Notes: generated from the letters alone by a model not told the origin. 42,433 bases of DNA from Clostridia bacterium (GCA_900754085.1 CAAEBO010000019.1:1-42433); one strand, 5' to 3'. Shown: positions 16,135 through 26,727, numbered from the stretch's first letter. A program made the numbers and translations.

Positions 16135-19100
16135 ATGAAAGGAATAAAGAAATTTTTAAAAAATATTTTAGTTTCATTTTTAGTATTTTATATAATAATA
16201 GCAAATACATCATCTTCTTTTGCTAGAAATTTTGATGATGGAGCACGAGAATTTCTAGCAACGCAGACAGAACAATTTATACACCAATATAATGATGCTT
16301 CAATTTATAGTGTAAAAGGAGAAAATGTTCCAGCACATTTTGATGAAAACAAAACACACTTTTATTGTTGCTGTACTACTGGTGTAGCATATATGTATGA
16401 AATATTTTTAGGATTAGATATATATGCATTACGGTTTTAGTGCAGGTGCAACTGCTAATAAGTCAACATTGAGAAACGAATATTGGCATGAGGTATCACC
16501 TGGAGAAGCAAAACCAGGAGATATATTAATAAAAAATGATCATGCTGAGATGGTAGGAGCAGCAAACCCAAGTGCTAAATCAACTAATGATTTAAGACAT
16601 TTTAACTTTGGTTCTGGAAGTGAAGGTACATCAAATTGTTTGAAAATTCATGAAGCGCCTACAAGTGATTCATTTGATGTTATATTTAGCTTGAACGAAG
16701 AAGTTCAAGTTAATCCAACAGGTAGTGTACCAGAATCAGGAGGATTAGAAGAAGAAGATAATGCAACAGAAGATCCAGCAGACGAATTCTATTACCAAGG
16801 TTTACAACAAGGATCATTTGCAGGACAAAGTTCTCTTAGTTTAGAATGGTTATTCAATTTGATATCTCAACTTGCAGACTATGTAGCTGGATTTATGACA
16901 ATGATGATAAAAATGGTTGTTGTAGGTTGGGCAAACATAATTGTTAATATAGTTACAGATGCAGTTGATGCAATAACAGGTGAAGCAGTAGAAGAGCCAG
17001 TAGAAGGTAATGGTGAAGCAGATGGAAACTCTATAGGAAATACTATTACAACTACAAATACAACTACCGGAGATACAGTAAACACATATGATGACCAAAA
17101 AATCTTGGAAAATGATGAATTATATACACCAACATCAACAGAATTACAACCAGAGGGTGATGACAAATTAACAATAGACAAAATAATATTTAACAAAGTT
17201 CCTTTATTAGATGTAAATGTATTTTCAGATACAGCAGGAGGATATAAATTAAAAGATGATTCTTCTTTACAAATAATAAGAGATAGTGTAGCAAGTTGGT
17301 ATTATATAATACGTAATATTACCATTGCAGTAATGTTAGTAATATTAATATATGTAGGAATAAGAATGGCAATTACTACAGTAGCTTCTGAAAAAGCTGA
17401 ATATAAAAGAATGATAGTAAGCTGGCTTGTAGGATTTTCAGTAATATTTTTAATACAATATTTCTTAATTTTAGTACTTAATATAAATTCTTCAATTTTA
17501 GGGTGGATAATGAAGTCACAGAACAGCTTAGGATTTGAAGATGGAATTTATGAAACAGTAAGAAGAAAAGCATACGAAATAAAATTTTCATCTGGAATGT
17601 CTGGAACAATTTTATATATTATATTAATTATATTAATGATAAAATTCTTATATGTATATTTAAAAAGATTTTTAGCAGTTTGTATACTTATTGTTATGGC
17701 GCCAATGATGGGAGCAAGTTATGCAATTTCTAAAGTAAGAACTGGAAAAGCAAAAGCATTTACACGCTGGATGAAAGATTATACACTATTAGTTTTAATA
17801 CAAAGTGTTCATGCATTAATATATACAATATTCCTAACAGTAGTACTTAAGATAACTAATGAATCACTTGCTGGAATTGTTTTAGCATTAATTGTTATGA
17901 ACTTTATGCTAAAAGCAGCTAATATATTCACAAGTATATTTGGAATGGTTGGAGATAAAACTGGTTCTAAATCATTAGGAACAATTTTAGGTTCAGATCC
18001 TAAAAAAGAAATTTTTGAAAATATATTTAAAGCAAAAGCGGCAGTAGGTATGGTAGGAAGTTTTGCGGCTGGTGCTGTAGAATTTGGAAAAGACCTTAAA
18101 GATTCTTTAAAGACAGGAACAGATAGAAAAAAAGAAGTACAGGCTCAAGCTTTAGGACTTGGCAATTTAGGTAAGAAAGCACTAGGAAAAAGTTGGAGGG
18201 GCATTAAAAATATAGATGCTGCTACAGGACAATATGTTCCAACAGGTGATAAAGAAGTATTAAAATCACTTTCTCAAGACACAAAACTTGAAATGTCAAA
18301 AGTTAAAAAGGATAGAAAAAATAGTAGAAAGAAATTTGTGTCAGAGTTAAAGAAGACGCAAAATAATAAAATGTTAAATGCCTTAAAATTAACTACAGCC
18401 TTTCCATTAATGGGAATACATGGTTTTACAGATTTAGGAACAGCCAATTTAGTAACTGGAGGAGCAGACGTTATTGCAAATACTGTAAGTAGACGAACAT
18501 TAAAAAATAATACGAGCAAAATACATACAGGAAAATTCCATAGAGTAGTAGAAAAAATTCCTAAGCCTTTAAGAACAGTAGGAAAGGTAGCAGGAAAAAC
18601 TGTAGGCACAATAGGAAAAGCAGTAACATGGCCTGTAAGTGGAGTACTAATAGGAGCAGGAACAGCTTTAAAAGATGGCTATAAAACTGGTCAAAAAATA
18701 CAAACTTCATATGAAAATAGAATGGAAAAAATTAATGAAGCTAAAGAGGCAGAGTCTAAGATTATAGATTTATATACAAGAGGAAGAAGAGAAAAAGAAG
18801 ACGAAATTAGAAATCAAGGCAGAGGTGGAAATGGGCAGGACGAAAAAATAGTACAAGCAATGGCAAAAACCTCATTTGATGATTCATATAGAAGAACTAT
18901 GGAAAATGTTTACGAAGTTTCTGATATAGTAGATGATCGTATAGATAAGGAAGATTCATTATCTGAGTACAAGGCTAGCTTAGGCTTTGATGATAGAACA
19001 ATTAATAGAAGAAGCATAGAAGAAGTAAAAGCAAGAGTAAAACAAAAAGCAAGAGATAATATAGCAGCAAGAATTAGAGAAGCATATGGAACAAATAATA

Positions 19101-19543
19101 TAGATCCAAATATAGACAGAAGAATATGTGAGGAAGTAGAAGCAAGAGTTGCTATGTTTACAGATGACCTAGATATGGAAATAGAAACGAAGATCGAAAC
19201 ACATAAAGAACTATTTAGTGATTTAACCTATAATACAAACATAGAAACAGACTTCTCAGAAACAATTAATACAGATACATTAAAATCTACAATAGAAGAT
19301 ATAATGAAAAGACATAATGCAGATAAAAAAGTAGATAGAGAAATGGAAGAGTTGAGAGATGAAATGCAGAGGTTACAAAGAATAGACAGAGAATATGCAA
19401 ATTCTAAGGATAACAAAGATCATACATACTTATACAAAACAGGACCAAATGTTAAAGTACAACCAGAAAGTAGAAGTAATCTTAAAAATGTATTATCAAG
19501 TTTAACTTTTAGAAATATAGATATAAATGGGGAAAGGAGATAA
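16135..19543 (+). CDS. NlpC/P60 peptidase fused to VirB6-like channel protein B, read through a +1 frameshift
   Basis: With the shift the product is about 1135 residues. Signal peptide (1-30, IANTSSSFA), NlpC/P60-like cysteine peptidase (about 33-170; C78-C80 in HFYCCCTTGVAYMYE, H136 in DHAEMVG), acidic linker, then VirB6-like membrane region (about 385-600; YVGIRMAITTVASEKAEYKRM near 407) and a charged helical tail of over 500 residues. The first 99 codons end at TTA 16429-16431; the zero frame then reads CGG TTT TAG and stops. Skipping C16432 continues GFSAGATANKS in the +1 frame. The break lies between the catalytic Cys and His, so neither peptidase nor channel is made without the shift. 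ATG 16135 is chosen over 16132 for better spacing to AAAGGGGAAG. The wall-cutting domain presumably opens peptidoglycan at the channel. Confidence 0.75.
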
Positions 19544-19544
19544 C

Positions 19545-21431
19545 ATGAAAAGGAGTTTATTCAAAATACTAACAATTATAGTATGTATAGTTACCATGCT
19601 AAATATAGTATTACCCAATATAACATATGTTGTATATGCAGATAATACAACTAATACAGCAACAACAGAAGCACAAAAGGAAGAAGTAAAAGCAACAGAA
19701 GAATATGAAAGCTGGTTAGGGGGACTTGTTGATGGTGTTGCTGGGCTACTTACATGGCCATTAAGATTATTAATTTTATCATTTGGTTATGTAATAAGGC
19801 TAATAGTTGGTGGCGTTGCTTCTATAGCTGGAGGAGAATTTAATATTAATATAAGCCCGCAAGATATTTTATTTGACAAACTAGAAATAACAGATGTAAA
19901 TTTCTTTAACTTTGACAATAGTTTAAGCGAGGGAGTATTAACAATAAGAAAGAATATTGCAATATGGTATTATGCACTTAGAAATTTAGCAATAGGCATT
20001 CTACTTGCAATATTAATATATGTAGGAATAAGAATGGCTATTTCTACAGTAGCTTCAGATGAGGCAAAATATAAAGTAATGCTAAAAGATTGGCTAGTCA
20101 GTTTTATATTGGTATTTTTAATGCAATACATAATAGCATTTACCCTAAATGCTAATAATGCACTGGTAAATATTATGGAAAAAGCAATGGGAGAGTCGAC
20201 AGATAATTCGATCTTTTCAGATGTAGTAGATACTTTTGCTCTGCAAGGTGCAGATCCATTCTCGTTTACAATGGGATTTGGTTCAGCAGTAGCTTTCTGT
20301 ATATTAGTAGGAGTTACATTATCATTCTTAATTTTCTACATAAAACGTATGCTTACATTAGCATTTTTGGTAATTATTTCACCAATTGTTACTGTAACAT
20401 ATGCAATAGATAAAATGGGTGATAATCAATCACAGGCATTAAATAAATGGGTTAAAGAGTTTGTATATACGGTATTAATACAGCCATTCCAGTGTTTAAT
20501 TTATATAGTGTTTGCAACGACTGCATTAACATTAATGCAAGATAAAACTTTAGGTGCAGCAATACTGGGATGTATAATGTTATTATTTATTCACCAAGCA
20601 GAGCATATAGTAAGAGGAATATTCAGTTTCGAACATGCTCATAACTTAGGCGACACATTCATGACATTAGCACTTATGAAATCACTTGGAAGCAGTCTTG
20701 GAAAAATTGGTAAAGCTGCAGCTTCTGGTGGAGGAGGTTCTGGTGCTGGAAGAGGAGCAGGTGCAGCACCTTCTACAGGTGGAACACAAACACCAAGCCA
20801 AAATAACCAAGCTAGAAACCAAGAAAAAATGGATAAGAAGATTAATAAAGGATTTAAAAAAGGAGCAAAGCAACCTTCAGCATTTAGTAGAGCAAAAGCT
20901 AATGCAGCAAAACTTGCAAATACCCCAGCGGGAAGAATTTTAACTGCAGCGCCAAAAGCTTCTATAAAAGCTGCTACAAGATTTGCTGCACCAATAGCAT
21001 TTGCAGCAATGGGGGCAGGGTCTGCAGGGCTAAACGGTTCAATTATTGGATACCAAATGGGTCAAGGAGTATATACAGCTGGTAAATCGGCTAGAGTAGC
21101 AGCACAAAGAAAAGCAAACATAAAGACAGCAGAAAGAGCACAACTTGGAAGTAATTACAATAGTTTTGTGGAAAGTAGAGGCTTACAAAATAACCCAGAA
21201 CTTGCAAAAACACAATTTGAGGCAATTGCAAGAGATGTTCTAAAAGGAAGAGAAGTTAATGACTTTAGAGATGAAGATCAACAATTAGCACAAAGCTTAA
21301 CACAATTTAAGACATCATTTGAACAAATGGGAGCGTCAACAAAGAATATTGCAAAAGATATGGAAAGAACAATGCTGAAAATGCAAGAACTACAAGCAAG
21401 ACAAAATGGAACTGGTGGAGGAAATGCTTAA
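19545..21431 (+). CDS. VirB6/TrbL-like membrane channel protein C
   Basis: 628 residues from ATG 19545, chosen because GGGGAAAGGAGA (19529-19540) fits it and the upstream ATG 19527 lies within that site. Signal-peptide-like segment (LFKILTIIVCIVTMLNIVLP, cut after VYA near 34), then membrane helices with the paralogue signatures YVGIRMAISTVASDEAKYKVM near 160, RMLTLAFLVIISPIVTVTYA and VLIQPFQCLIYIVFATT. The last 220 residues are soluble, Ala/Gly/Lys-rich (GGGGSGAGRGAGAAPSTGG, then basic helices), probably cytoplasmic. It begins one base after the stop of channel protein B, which suggests translational coupling. It is the third VirB6-like protein of the operon. Confidence 0.8.
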   Translation: MKRSLFKILTIIVCIVTMLNIVLPNITYVVYADNTTNTATTEAQKEEVKATEEYESWLGGLVDGVAGLLTWPLRLLILSFGYVIRLIVGGVASIAGGEFNINISPQDILFDKLEITDVNFFNFDNSLSEGVLTIRKNIAIWYYALRNLAIGILLAILIYVGIRMAISTVASDEAKYKVMLKDWLVSFILVFLMQYIIAFTLNANNALVNIMEKAMGESTDNSIFSDVVDTFALQGADPFSFTMGFGSAVAFCILVGVTLSFLIFYIKRMLTLAFLVIISPIVTVTYAIDKMGDNQSQALNKWVKEFVYTVLIQPFQCLIYIVFATTALTLMQDKTLGAAILGCIMLLFIHQAEHIVRGIFSFEHAHNLGDTFMTLALMKSLGSSLGKIGKAAASGGGGSGAGRGAGAAPSTGGTQTPSQNNQARNQEKMDKKINKGFKKGAKQPSAFSRAKANAAKLANTPAGRILTAAPKASIKAATRFAAPIAFAAMGAGSAGLNGSIIGYQMGQGVYTAGKSARVAAQRKANIKTAERAQLGSNYNSFVESRGLQNNPELAKTQFEAIARDVLKGREVNDFRDEDQQLAQSLTQFKTSFEQMGASTKNIAKDMERTMLKMQELQARQNGTGGGNA

Positions 21432-21454
21432 TATAAATAATGGAAGGAGCAAAT

Positions 21455-22405
21455 ATGAGCTTTATAGATACTAGGTTAAAAATAAGAAGATTTTTTAAAA
21501 AGTATAAAAAAGTTATAATATTTATTATTATATTGTGGGGAATAATATTCTTAGTGAACTATGTTCTGAAAAATATGCCAAAAGAAGAAATTCCAGAAAC
21601 AACATATGAACCAAATATATCTGTTATGACAGAGGATGAAGTTCCAGAAAAATGGCAAGAGACAATAGAAAGCACTATAGATACATTTGTACAAAGGTGT
21701 AATAATAAAGAATATGAAGCTGCATATAATATGATTTCAGATGACTGTAAAGCTGAGGTATACCCAACATTAAACTCCTTCCAAAAATATGTAGATGCAA
21801 AGTTTGAAAATAAAAGAGCTTATAGTATTCAAAATTTCTCCAATGTAGGAAAACAATACATATATGATGTAAACTTAATGGAAGATTTAATGGCAACAGG
21901 TTTAACAGGAAAGAATTTTTATTATGATGAAGAAAAATTTGTATTTACAGAGGAAGACAAAAGTTTAAAACTTTCAATAGATGGATTTGTTAGAAAAACA
22001 GATTTAAATATGTTTGCAGAAGACGAAAATTTAAAGATAAATATATATAGTAAAAATGTATTTTATGATCATGAAACATATAAAGTTACTATAACAAATA
22101 GGTCAACACATCCAATTGTGATTGCAGACGGGTCTACAAAGAATGAAGTAACGTTATATACAGGAGAAGACAATAGAAATGAACAAGCTGTAGGTTCATA
22201 TGGAATAATGCTAAAACCAAATGAAACTAAAAGTTATACATTTTTATTTAATAAATATTGTGATGACGGAAGAGCTCCAGAATATATGATGTTTAATGAT
22301 ATTAGAGTATTACGTTCATATTCTGGAAATGAAAGTACAAAACAAGAAGAATTAGACAATGCAATTAGAAGATATACATTAAGAATTAATTTCCATACTA
22401 CATAA
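21455..22405 (+). CDS. VirB8/TcpC-like protein with NTF2-type domain
   Basis: 316 residues from ATG 21455 (GGAAGGAG 6 bases upstream). Short basic cytoplasmic start, one membrane helix (about 20-37), then an outer domain beginning FVQRCNNKEYEAAYNMISDDCKAEVYPTLNSFQKYVDAKF, the helical opening of NTF2-like folds used by VirB8 and TcpC as periplasm-side scaffold of T4SS. A second outer part (about 185-316; KINIYSKNVFYDHETYKVTI, later GSYGIMLKPNETKSYTFLF) looks like an immunoglobulin-like beta domain. The protein at 27342 repeats the first domain. Role as scaffold is inferred from topology and position after the channel genes; similarity to VirB8 itself is by layout, not by clear identity. Confidence 0.65.
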   Translation: MSFIDTRLKIRRFFKKYKKVIIFIIILWGIIFLVNYVLKNMPKEEIPETTYEPNISVMTEDEVPEKWQETIESTIDTFVQRCNNKEYEAAYNMISDDCKAEVYPTLNSFQKYVDAKFENKRAYSIQNFSNVGKQYIYDVNLMEDLMATGLTGKNFYYDEEKFVFTEEDKSLKLSIDGFVRKTDLNMFAEDENLKINIYSKNVFYDHETYKVTITNRSTHPIVIADGSTKNEVTLYTGEDNRNEQAVGSYGIMLKPNETKSYTFLFNKYCDDGRAPEYMMFNDIRVLRSYSGNESTKQEELDNAIRRYTLRINFHTT

Positions 22406-22420
22406 TGGAGGTGGCAAGAT

Positions 22421-25400
22421 TTGGAAGATGATAACTTAAATGACTCAGCACAAGTTGGACAAAGCTCTGGAGCAGAAAAGGTAGATAAAGCAGGAAAAGC
22501 AACAGCAGGGGCTATTAAAAAAGGAAAAATGTTGGTTAATATAATTAAAAGTTTAAAAGGTTTAGGAGCATTAGGGACTGTAGCTATAATAGCAATAGTA
22601 ATTATTCTGGTAATTATTATTGCTACAGGACTTATAGCATATGTAACAGAAGGCCCAGGGCTTTTAATAAACAAAGTTACAGATATTGCAACCTCCTTTT
22701 TTACAGAATTGAAAACATTTTATTCGGGTAACTCTGCAAGGTTTGGTAGTGAGTCTCAAAAAGAATTAGCTGAATATTTAACAAATATGGGATATAAGCC
22801 ATATGAATTTGGTTTTGGAAAATATACAGACGAAGATGGTAATTTTATAGAAAATGGAGATTCAGAAGAGGCGACTATGGATAGTAAGTATTTAAATGCT
22901 TACTTAACAGCCGATTATAATACATATGTGCCATATGAAAAGTTTAAAGCAGGAGTTTCCAAATTTTTACATATAGTAGGTGATGTGGGAGGATTTTTAC
23001 TGGGGTTTGAAACAGAGAAAGATACAGCAGAGCCTACATTTGGAATGCTAGAATTTGATAGTGATGTATATTCTAGTGGTGGTGAGAGTGTAGACAAAAT
23101 GGGATTTTTGGATTCTGTAGACACAGATGTAGAAAACAAGACTATGACATTTGCTGCATGGGAGGCTCCATTTAAGAAGACATACTATACATATAGCATG
23201 GAAGGTTGGACAGCAAGATATGGAAAACCAATAGAATTATCTTTGGCATTACATATTGCTACAATGGCACCAGATTTAGTGTATAGATTAGATATGGATG
23301 CAGAAGAAGATACAAGAATACATATTGGTACTGTTAAAAGTACAGCTAATATAAAGTTTGAATATCATGTAAATACTATGCCAGAAGGTGGAACAAACTT
23401 TGGTGGAATAGATGATAGCTTAGAAGATTTAGATAAACATCTACAAGAAGAAAAACACAAATTGACAGTAGACGATTTACAAGCGCTAAAAGATTTTATA
23501 GAAGCTAGTAAAGTATCTGAAACCGTGGAAAATGTAAAATCAGGTTATTATAATTATGAAGCTTTCTTAAATGCTTCACTAGAAGATGGAAGAAATAAAG
23601 ACTATATAAAGAAAAATGAAGCTATTTTACAAAGATATGATGCTGCAGATGATACAGCGATGTTTAATTATGAATTTTGTGTACAAAAGTTTTTTAATGA
23701 TTATTTAGATAGTGCAATTAGTAAAGTTAAAGAATCTAATGAAGACATTACATTTTATACAGATGAAGTAGGTAAAACGTATGCAGAGATTACAGGAAAA
23801 ACAGTACATGATGGTTCTTTTTGGAATGAATGGACCTATGAAGGTGATACTACAGGATTTATGGACGAATTTTACAAAGAATTTGAGAAAAAGAAAGAGC
23901 ATGGATCATCATCAGGAGGAGAAGAAATTACAGATGAAGAAGCAGAAGAATTATTTACTTTATTACAAGAAAAATTTGCAAGTATAAAGGACAATGTTAA
24001 AGCAGATGTTGACAAATTAATTGAATATGATAAAAAAACTAGTGACAAAGTTAAGGAATTAGAACAGGAATTAGAAAAAATAGGATTAACTACAGATGCT
24101 ATAGATGCTGCAATTGATTACAATAATGGAGAAGGAACAGGTGCAGGTACACAAGTTCAAAGAATTCAACCATATATAAAATTAGTAGAAAAGCATTGGT
24201 ATAGAGATGTAGTTTTCTATGATGAAAGTAATAAATATCGAGAAGATGGATATGATGCGTATTCGAGAACAACTGGAGAAAGAACATATGAAAATGAATT
24301 TCAACCAGTTGCACAGTCTGATGATTCAGCATTGGCACCAAATGATAAGGGGGCATTCTATACAATAGAGACTGTAGCAGCAGGAGGAGAATTAGTACAA
24401 GTAAAAGACGCAATAAGAGGCGAAACTAACGAACATACAAAAGAATTATTTGCAGGTACAGCAGATAAACCAGCTAAATATTTTATATATGATGGAAGTA
24501 TTAATACAGCTAAAAAAATAGATGAATTAAGAAAAGTATATGACGAGGCATATTCTGATTCATGGGATAGAGTACAAAGCGATTCAATAGCAAGAGAGGC
24601 AGCAGAAGAAGCAGTAGAGCAAAAAGAAGCAGAGGATGGAACAAACTTTTATAAAGAAGTTAATGTTAGACAAAATGCACTAGAAGCATTTGCAATACTA
24701 GAAAATTCTAAAACAGAGGACTCAGAATATATTTTAAGAGACTTAAAAAGATTATTCTTAGACTTAGGATATTTTACACAAGAAGACTTTATAAAAGAAG
24801 AAACTCATGTATTCCAATGGCCACTTAGTGGATATATAAATACTTACTGGCCACAAAGAAGATACGAAAAACAACAAGCGGATTATGGAACTTTAATAAG
24901 AAGTAAAGTATCAACAGATAATATAAACGCAGGAAAAGAAGCAGATGGTAGTGAAAGAATAAAAGAAGACGAAGAGGTACAAATATATAAACCTAACTTT
25001 AATCATGATGCAACAGCAGGTGGAGAAGAAGGTGTACCAGACTTGGATGAAGAAGGCACAACACCTACAGATCAAACAACAACAACTAGTCAAGATTTTG
25101 TTACTAAATTTTTAGACGCGGCAAAAGAAGTTACTACATATGTAAAAGAAAATGGATTTACATATGGTCATGCAGAGCATATGCCACCAGATAGTAATGG
25201 AGAAACTAATAGCGATGGAGTTAAAAGAATTAGTTGCGATAGATTAGTTGCATGGGCACTTTATAAATGTGGTTACACAGACCAACCAGAATGTGGATTA
25301 ACAACTTCAGCTGGAGGAAGTCCACTAATGGATTACTGTAAAGAAAAAGGTTGGGAAAGAATAGAAGATGTAAACCAAGTACAAGCAGGAGATATTGTTT

Positions 25401-26713
25401 TTTCAGGAGAAACTAATGCAGATAAATCTGTTGCAGCGCATACATTTATATGTGCAGGTAAAGACTTAAGATATGATTGTGGTAGTGCAGATAGAATTCA
25501 ATTAACAGGAGCATATAGTTCTTATACAAGTCAACCGTTTAGTGAGCCAATAACAGACTTTATATGTGCATATCGTCCAAAGGGTGATGGTAAAACTGGA
25601 GCAATAGATGGATTCGAAAAAGACTTAAATGTACTTTCACCAGTAACTGGAGAAATTATAGAAGAAGGCGAAGATTATATAAAAATAAAAGTACTAGACA
25701 CATCTGCTATTCCAGAATATGAAGAATTTTATAATGAATATAAAGGTATTTGTACAGGATTTACAATGTATATAAAAGGATTTAAAAAAGGAACAATAGA
25801 TGAAAATGTATCATCTGAGTATCAAAAAGTAACACATACAAATAGGTATTTTATAGAAAATGGTTATGCAGACGATTATGAGGAAGTAGAGCCAATAGCA
25901 GAAGAATTTGAGGAAGCTGAGAAGAAAAGAGTGGAAGCACCAGCATATATAGAAAAAGACGGAAAGAAGTATATAAAAGAAGGTACAGTAATAGGTACAA
26001 CTACATCTTCAGATTTAGGTTTATATTTAATGAATAGAGAGAACTCTATTGTAGAAGATGTGGAATCTTATATAAGACTTGTAAAAAAAGGAATAGAAAC
26101 AGAATTTCCAGAAGAATTCATATTCTGGTTAGGTGTAGAACTAGAAGGTGCATGTGAAGGAGAATATGATTTAGGTGACAGCTATGGTGTAGAAGTATTA
26201 AACGATGGTGCAGGTAATACGACAGCATTTGGTTTAACTCACCATGTTGCAAATATGGGAGAAGTTCCAAACATGTATCCAAACTTTAAAGAACATTTAC
26301 AATCTGGAAGAGTACCTAAAAAAGAAGCACAGGACGTATTTGTTTTAGTATTAGAGGCAGCAAGGGCAACTATTTTAGAAGATATACCAGACCAAAATGG
26401 ATTATCGGAAAGTATGCTAGATGCTCTGGTGGATTTACACCATGCGAGTCCTTCTGAATGTGGTAAAGTAGTAAAAATATTTAACGAAAAGAAAACATTA
26501 ACAGTAGAAGATTTTGAGAACCACTGGGGTACAAACATGAACTATGAAAAACAATTAAAAGGAAGAGGACATGTACGTGGTGTATTAGCGGTAGATGAAG
26601 AATATAGAAATCCATATAGTGATAGTTTTCCAAAATATACATTCCATACAGAAACTCCATGGACAGACTTTATAAATGGAACACCTTCATCACAAATAGC
26701 AACACTAGGTTAA
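22421..26713 (+). CDS. giant T4SS cell-wall hydrolase: NlpC/P60 plus lysozyme-like domain
   Basis: 1430 residues from a TTG start with AATGGAGGTGG upstream. A cytoplasmic stretch (1-50) is followed by one membrane helix (51-75, LGTVAIIAIVIILVIIIATG) and a very large outer part. It contains an acidic coiled-coil region (about 490-570), an NlpC/P60 or CHAP-type domain (about 905-1065, C939 in RISCDRLVAW, H1007 in AAHTFICAG) and a C-terminal domain (about 1230-1410, FIFWLGVELEGACEGEY, TTAFGLTHHV, LDALVDLHHASP) resembling GH24/T4-type lysozymes. Such two-enzyme proteins serve as the VirB1 counterpart of Gram-positive T4SS (compare the lysozyme-NlpC/P60 protein of Tn916), cutting glycan and peptide bonds to let the machine cross the wall. 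It is much longer than that relative. The lysozyme assignment is tentative. Confidence 0.75.
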   Translation: MEDDNLNDSAQVGQSSGAEKVDKAGKATAGAIKKGKMLVNIIKSLKGLGALGTVAIIAIVIILVIIIATGLIAYVTEGPGLLINKVTDIATSFFTELKTFYSGNSARFGSESQKELAEYLTNMGYKPYEFGFGKYTDEDGNFIENGDSEEATMDSKYLNAYLTADYNTYVPYEKFKAGVSKFLHIVGDVGGFLLGFETEKDTAEPTFGMLEFDSDVYSSGGESVDKMGFLDSVDTDVENKTMTFAAWEAPFKKTYYTYSMEGWTARYGKPIELSLALHIATMAPDLVYRLDMDAEEDTRIHIGTVKSTANIKFEYHVNTMPEGGTNFGGIDDSLEDLDKHLQEEKHKLTVDDLQALKDFIEASKVSETVENVKSGYYNYEAFLNASLEDGRNKDYIKKNEAILQRYDAADDTAMFNYEFCVQKFFNDYLDSAISKVKESNEDITFYTDEVGKTYAEITGKTVHDGSFWNEWTYEGDTTGFMDEFYKEFEKKKEHGSSSGGEEITDEEAEELFTLLQEKFASIKDNVKADVDKLIEYDKKTSDKVKELEQELEKIGLTTDAIDAAIDYNNGEGTGAGTQVQRIQPYIKLVEKHWYRDVVFYDESNKYREDGYDAYSRTTGERTYENEFQPVAQSDDSALAPNDKGAFYTIETVAAGGELVQVKDAIRGETNEHTKELFAGTADKPAKYFIYDGSINTAKKIDELRKVYDEAYSDSWDRVQSDSIAREAAEEAVEQKEAEDGTNFYKEVNVRQNALEAFAILENSKTEDSEYILRDLKRLFLDLGYFTQEDFIKEETHVFQWPLSGYINTYWPQRRYEKQQADYGTLIRSKVSTDNINAGKEADGSERIKEDEEVQIYKPNFNHDATAGGEEGVPDLDEEGTTPTDQTTTTSQDFVTKFLDAAKEVTTYVKENGFTYGHAEHMPPDSNGETNSDGVKRISCDRLVAWALYKCGYTDQPECGLTTSAGGSPLMDYCKEKGWERIEDVNQVQAGDIVFSGETNADKSVAAHTFICAGKDLRYDCGSADRIQLTGAYSSYTSQPFSEPITDFICAYRPKGDGKTGAIDGFEKDLNVLSPVTGEIIEEGEDYIKIKVLDTSAIPEYEEFYNEYKGICTGFTMYIKGFKKGTIDENVSSEYQKVTHTNRYFIENGYADDYEEVEPIAEEFEEAEKKRVEAPAYIEKDGKKYIKEGTVIGTTTSSDLGLYLMNRENSIVEDVESYIRLVKKGIETEFPEEFIFWLGVELEGACEGEYDLGDSYGVEVLNDGAGNTTAFGLTHHVANMGEVPNMYPNFKEHLQSGRVPKKEAQDVFVLVLEAARATILEDIPDQNGLSESMLDALVDLHHASPSECGKVVKIFNEKKTLTVEDFENHWGTNMNYEKQLKGRGHVRGVLAVDEEYRNPYSDSFPKYTFHTETPWTDFINGTPSSQIATLG

Positions 26714-26727
26714 TGTGGAGGATTAAT

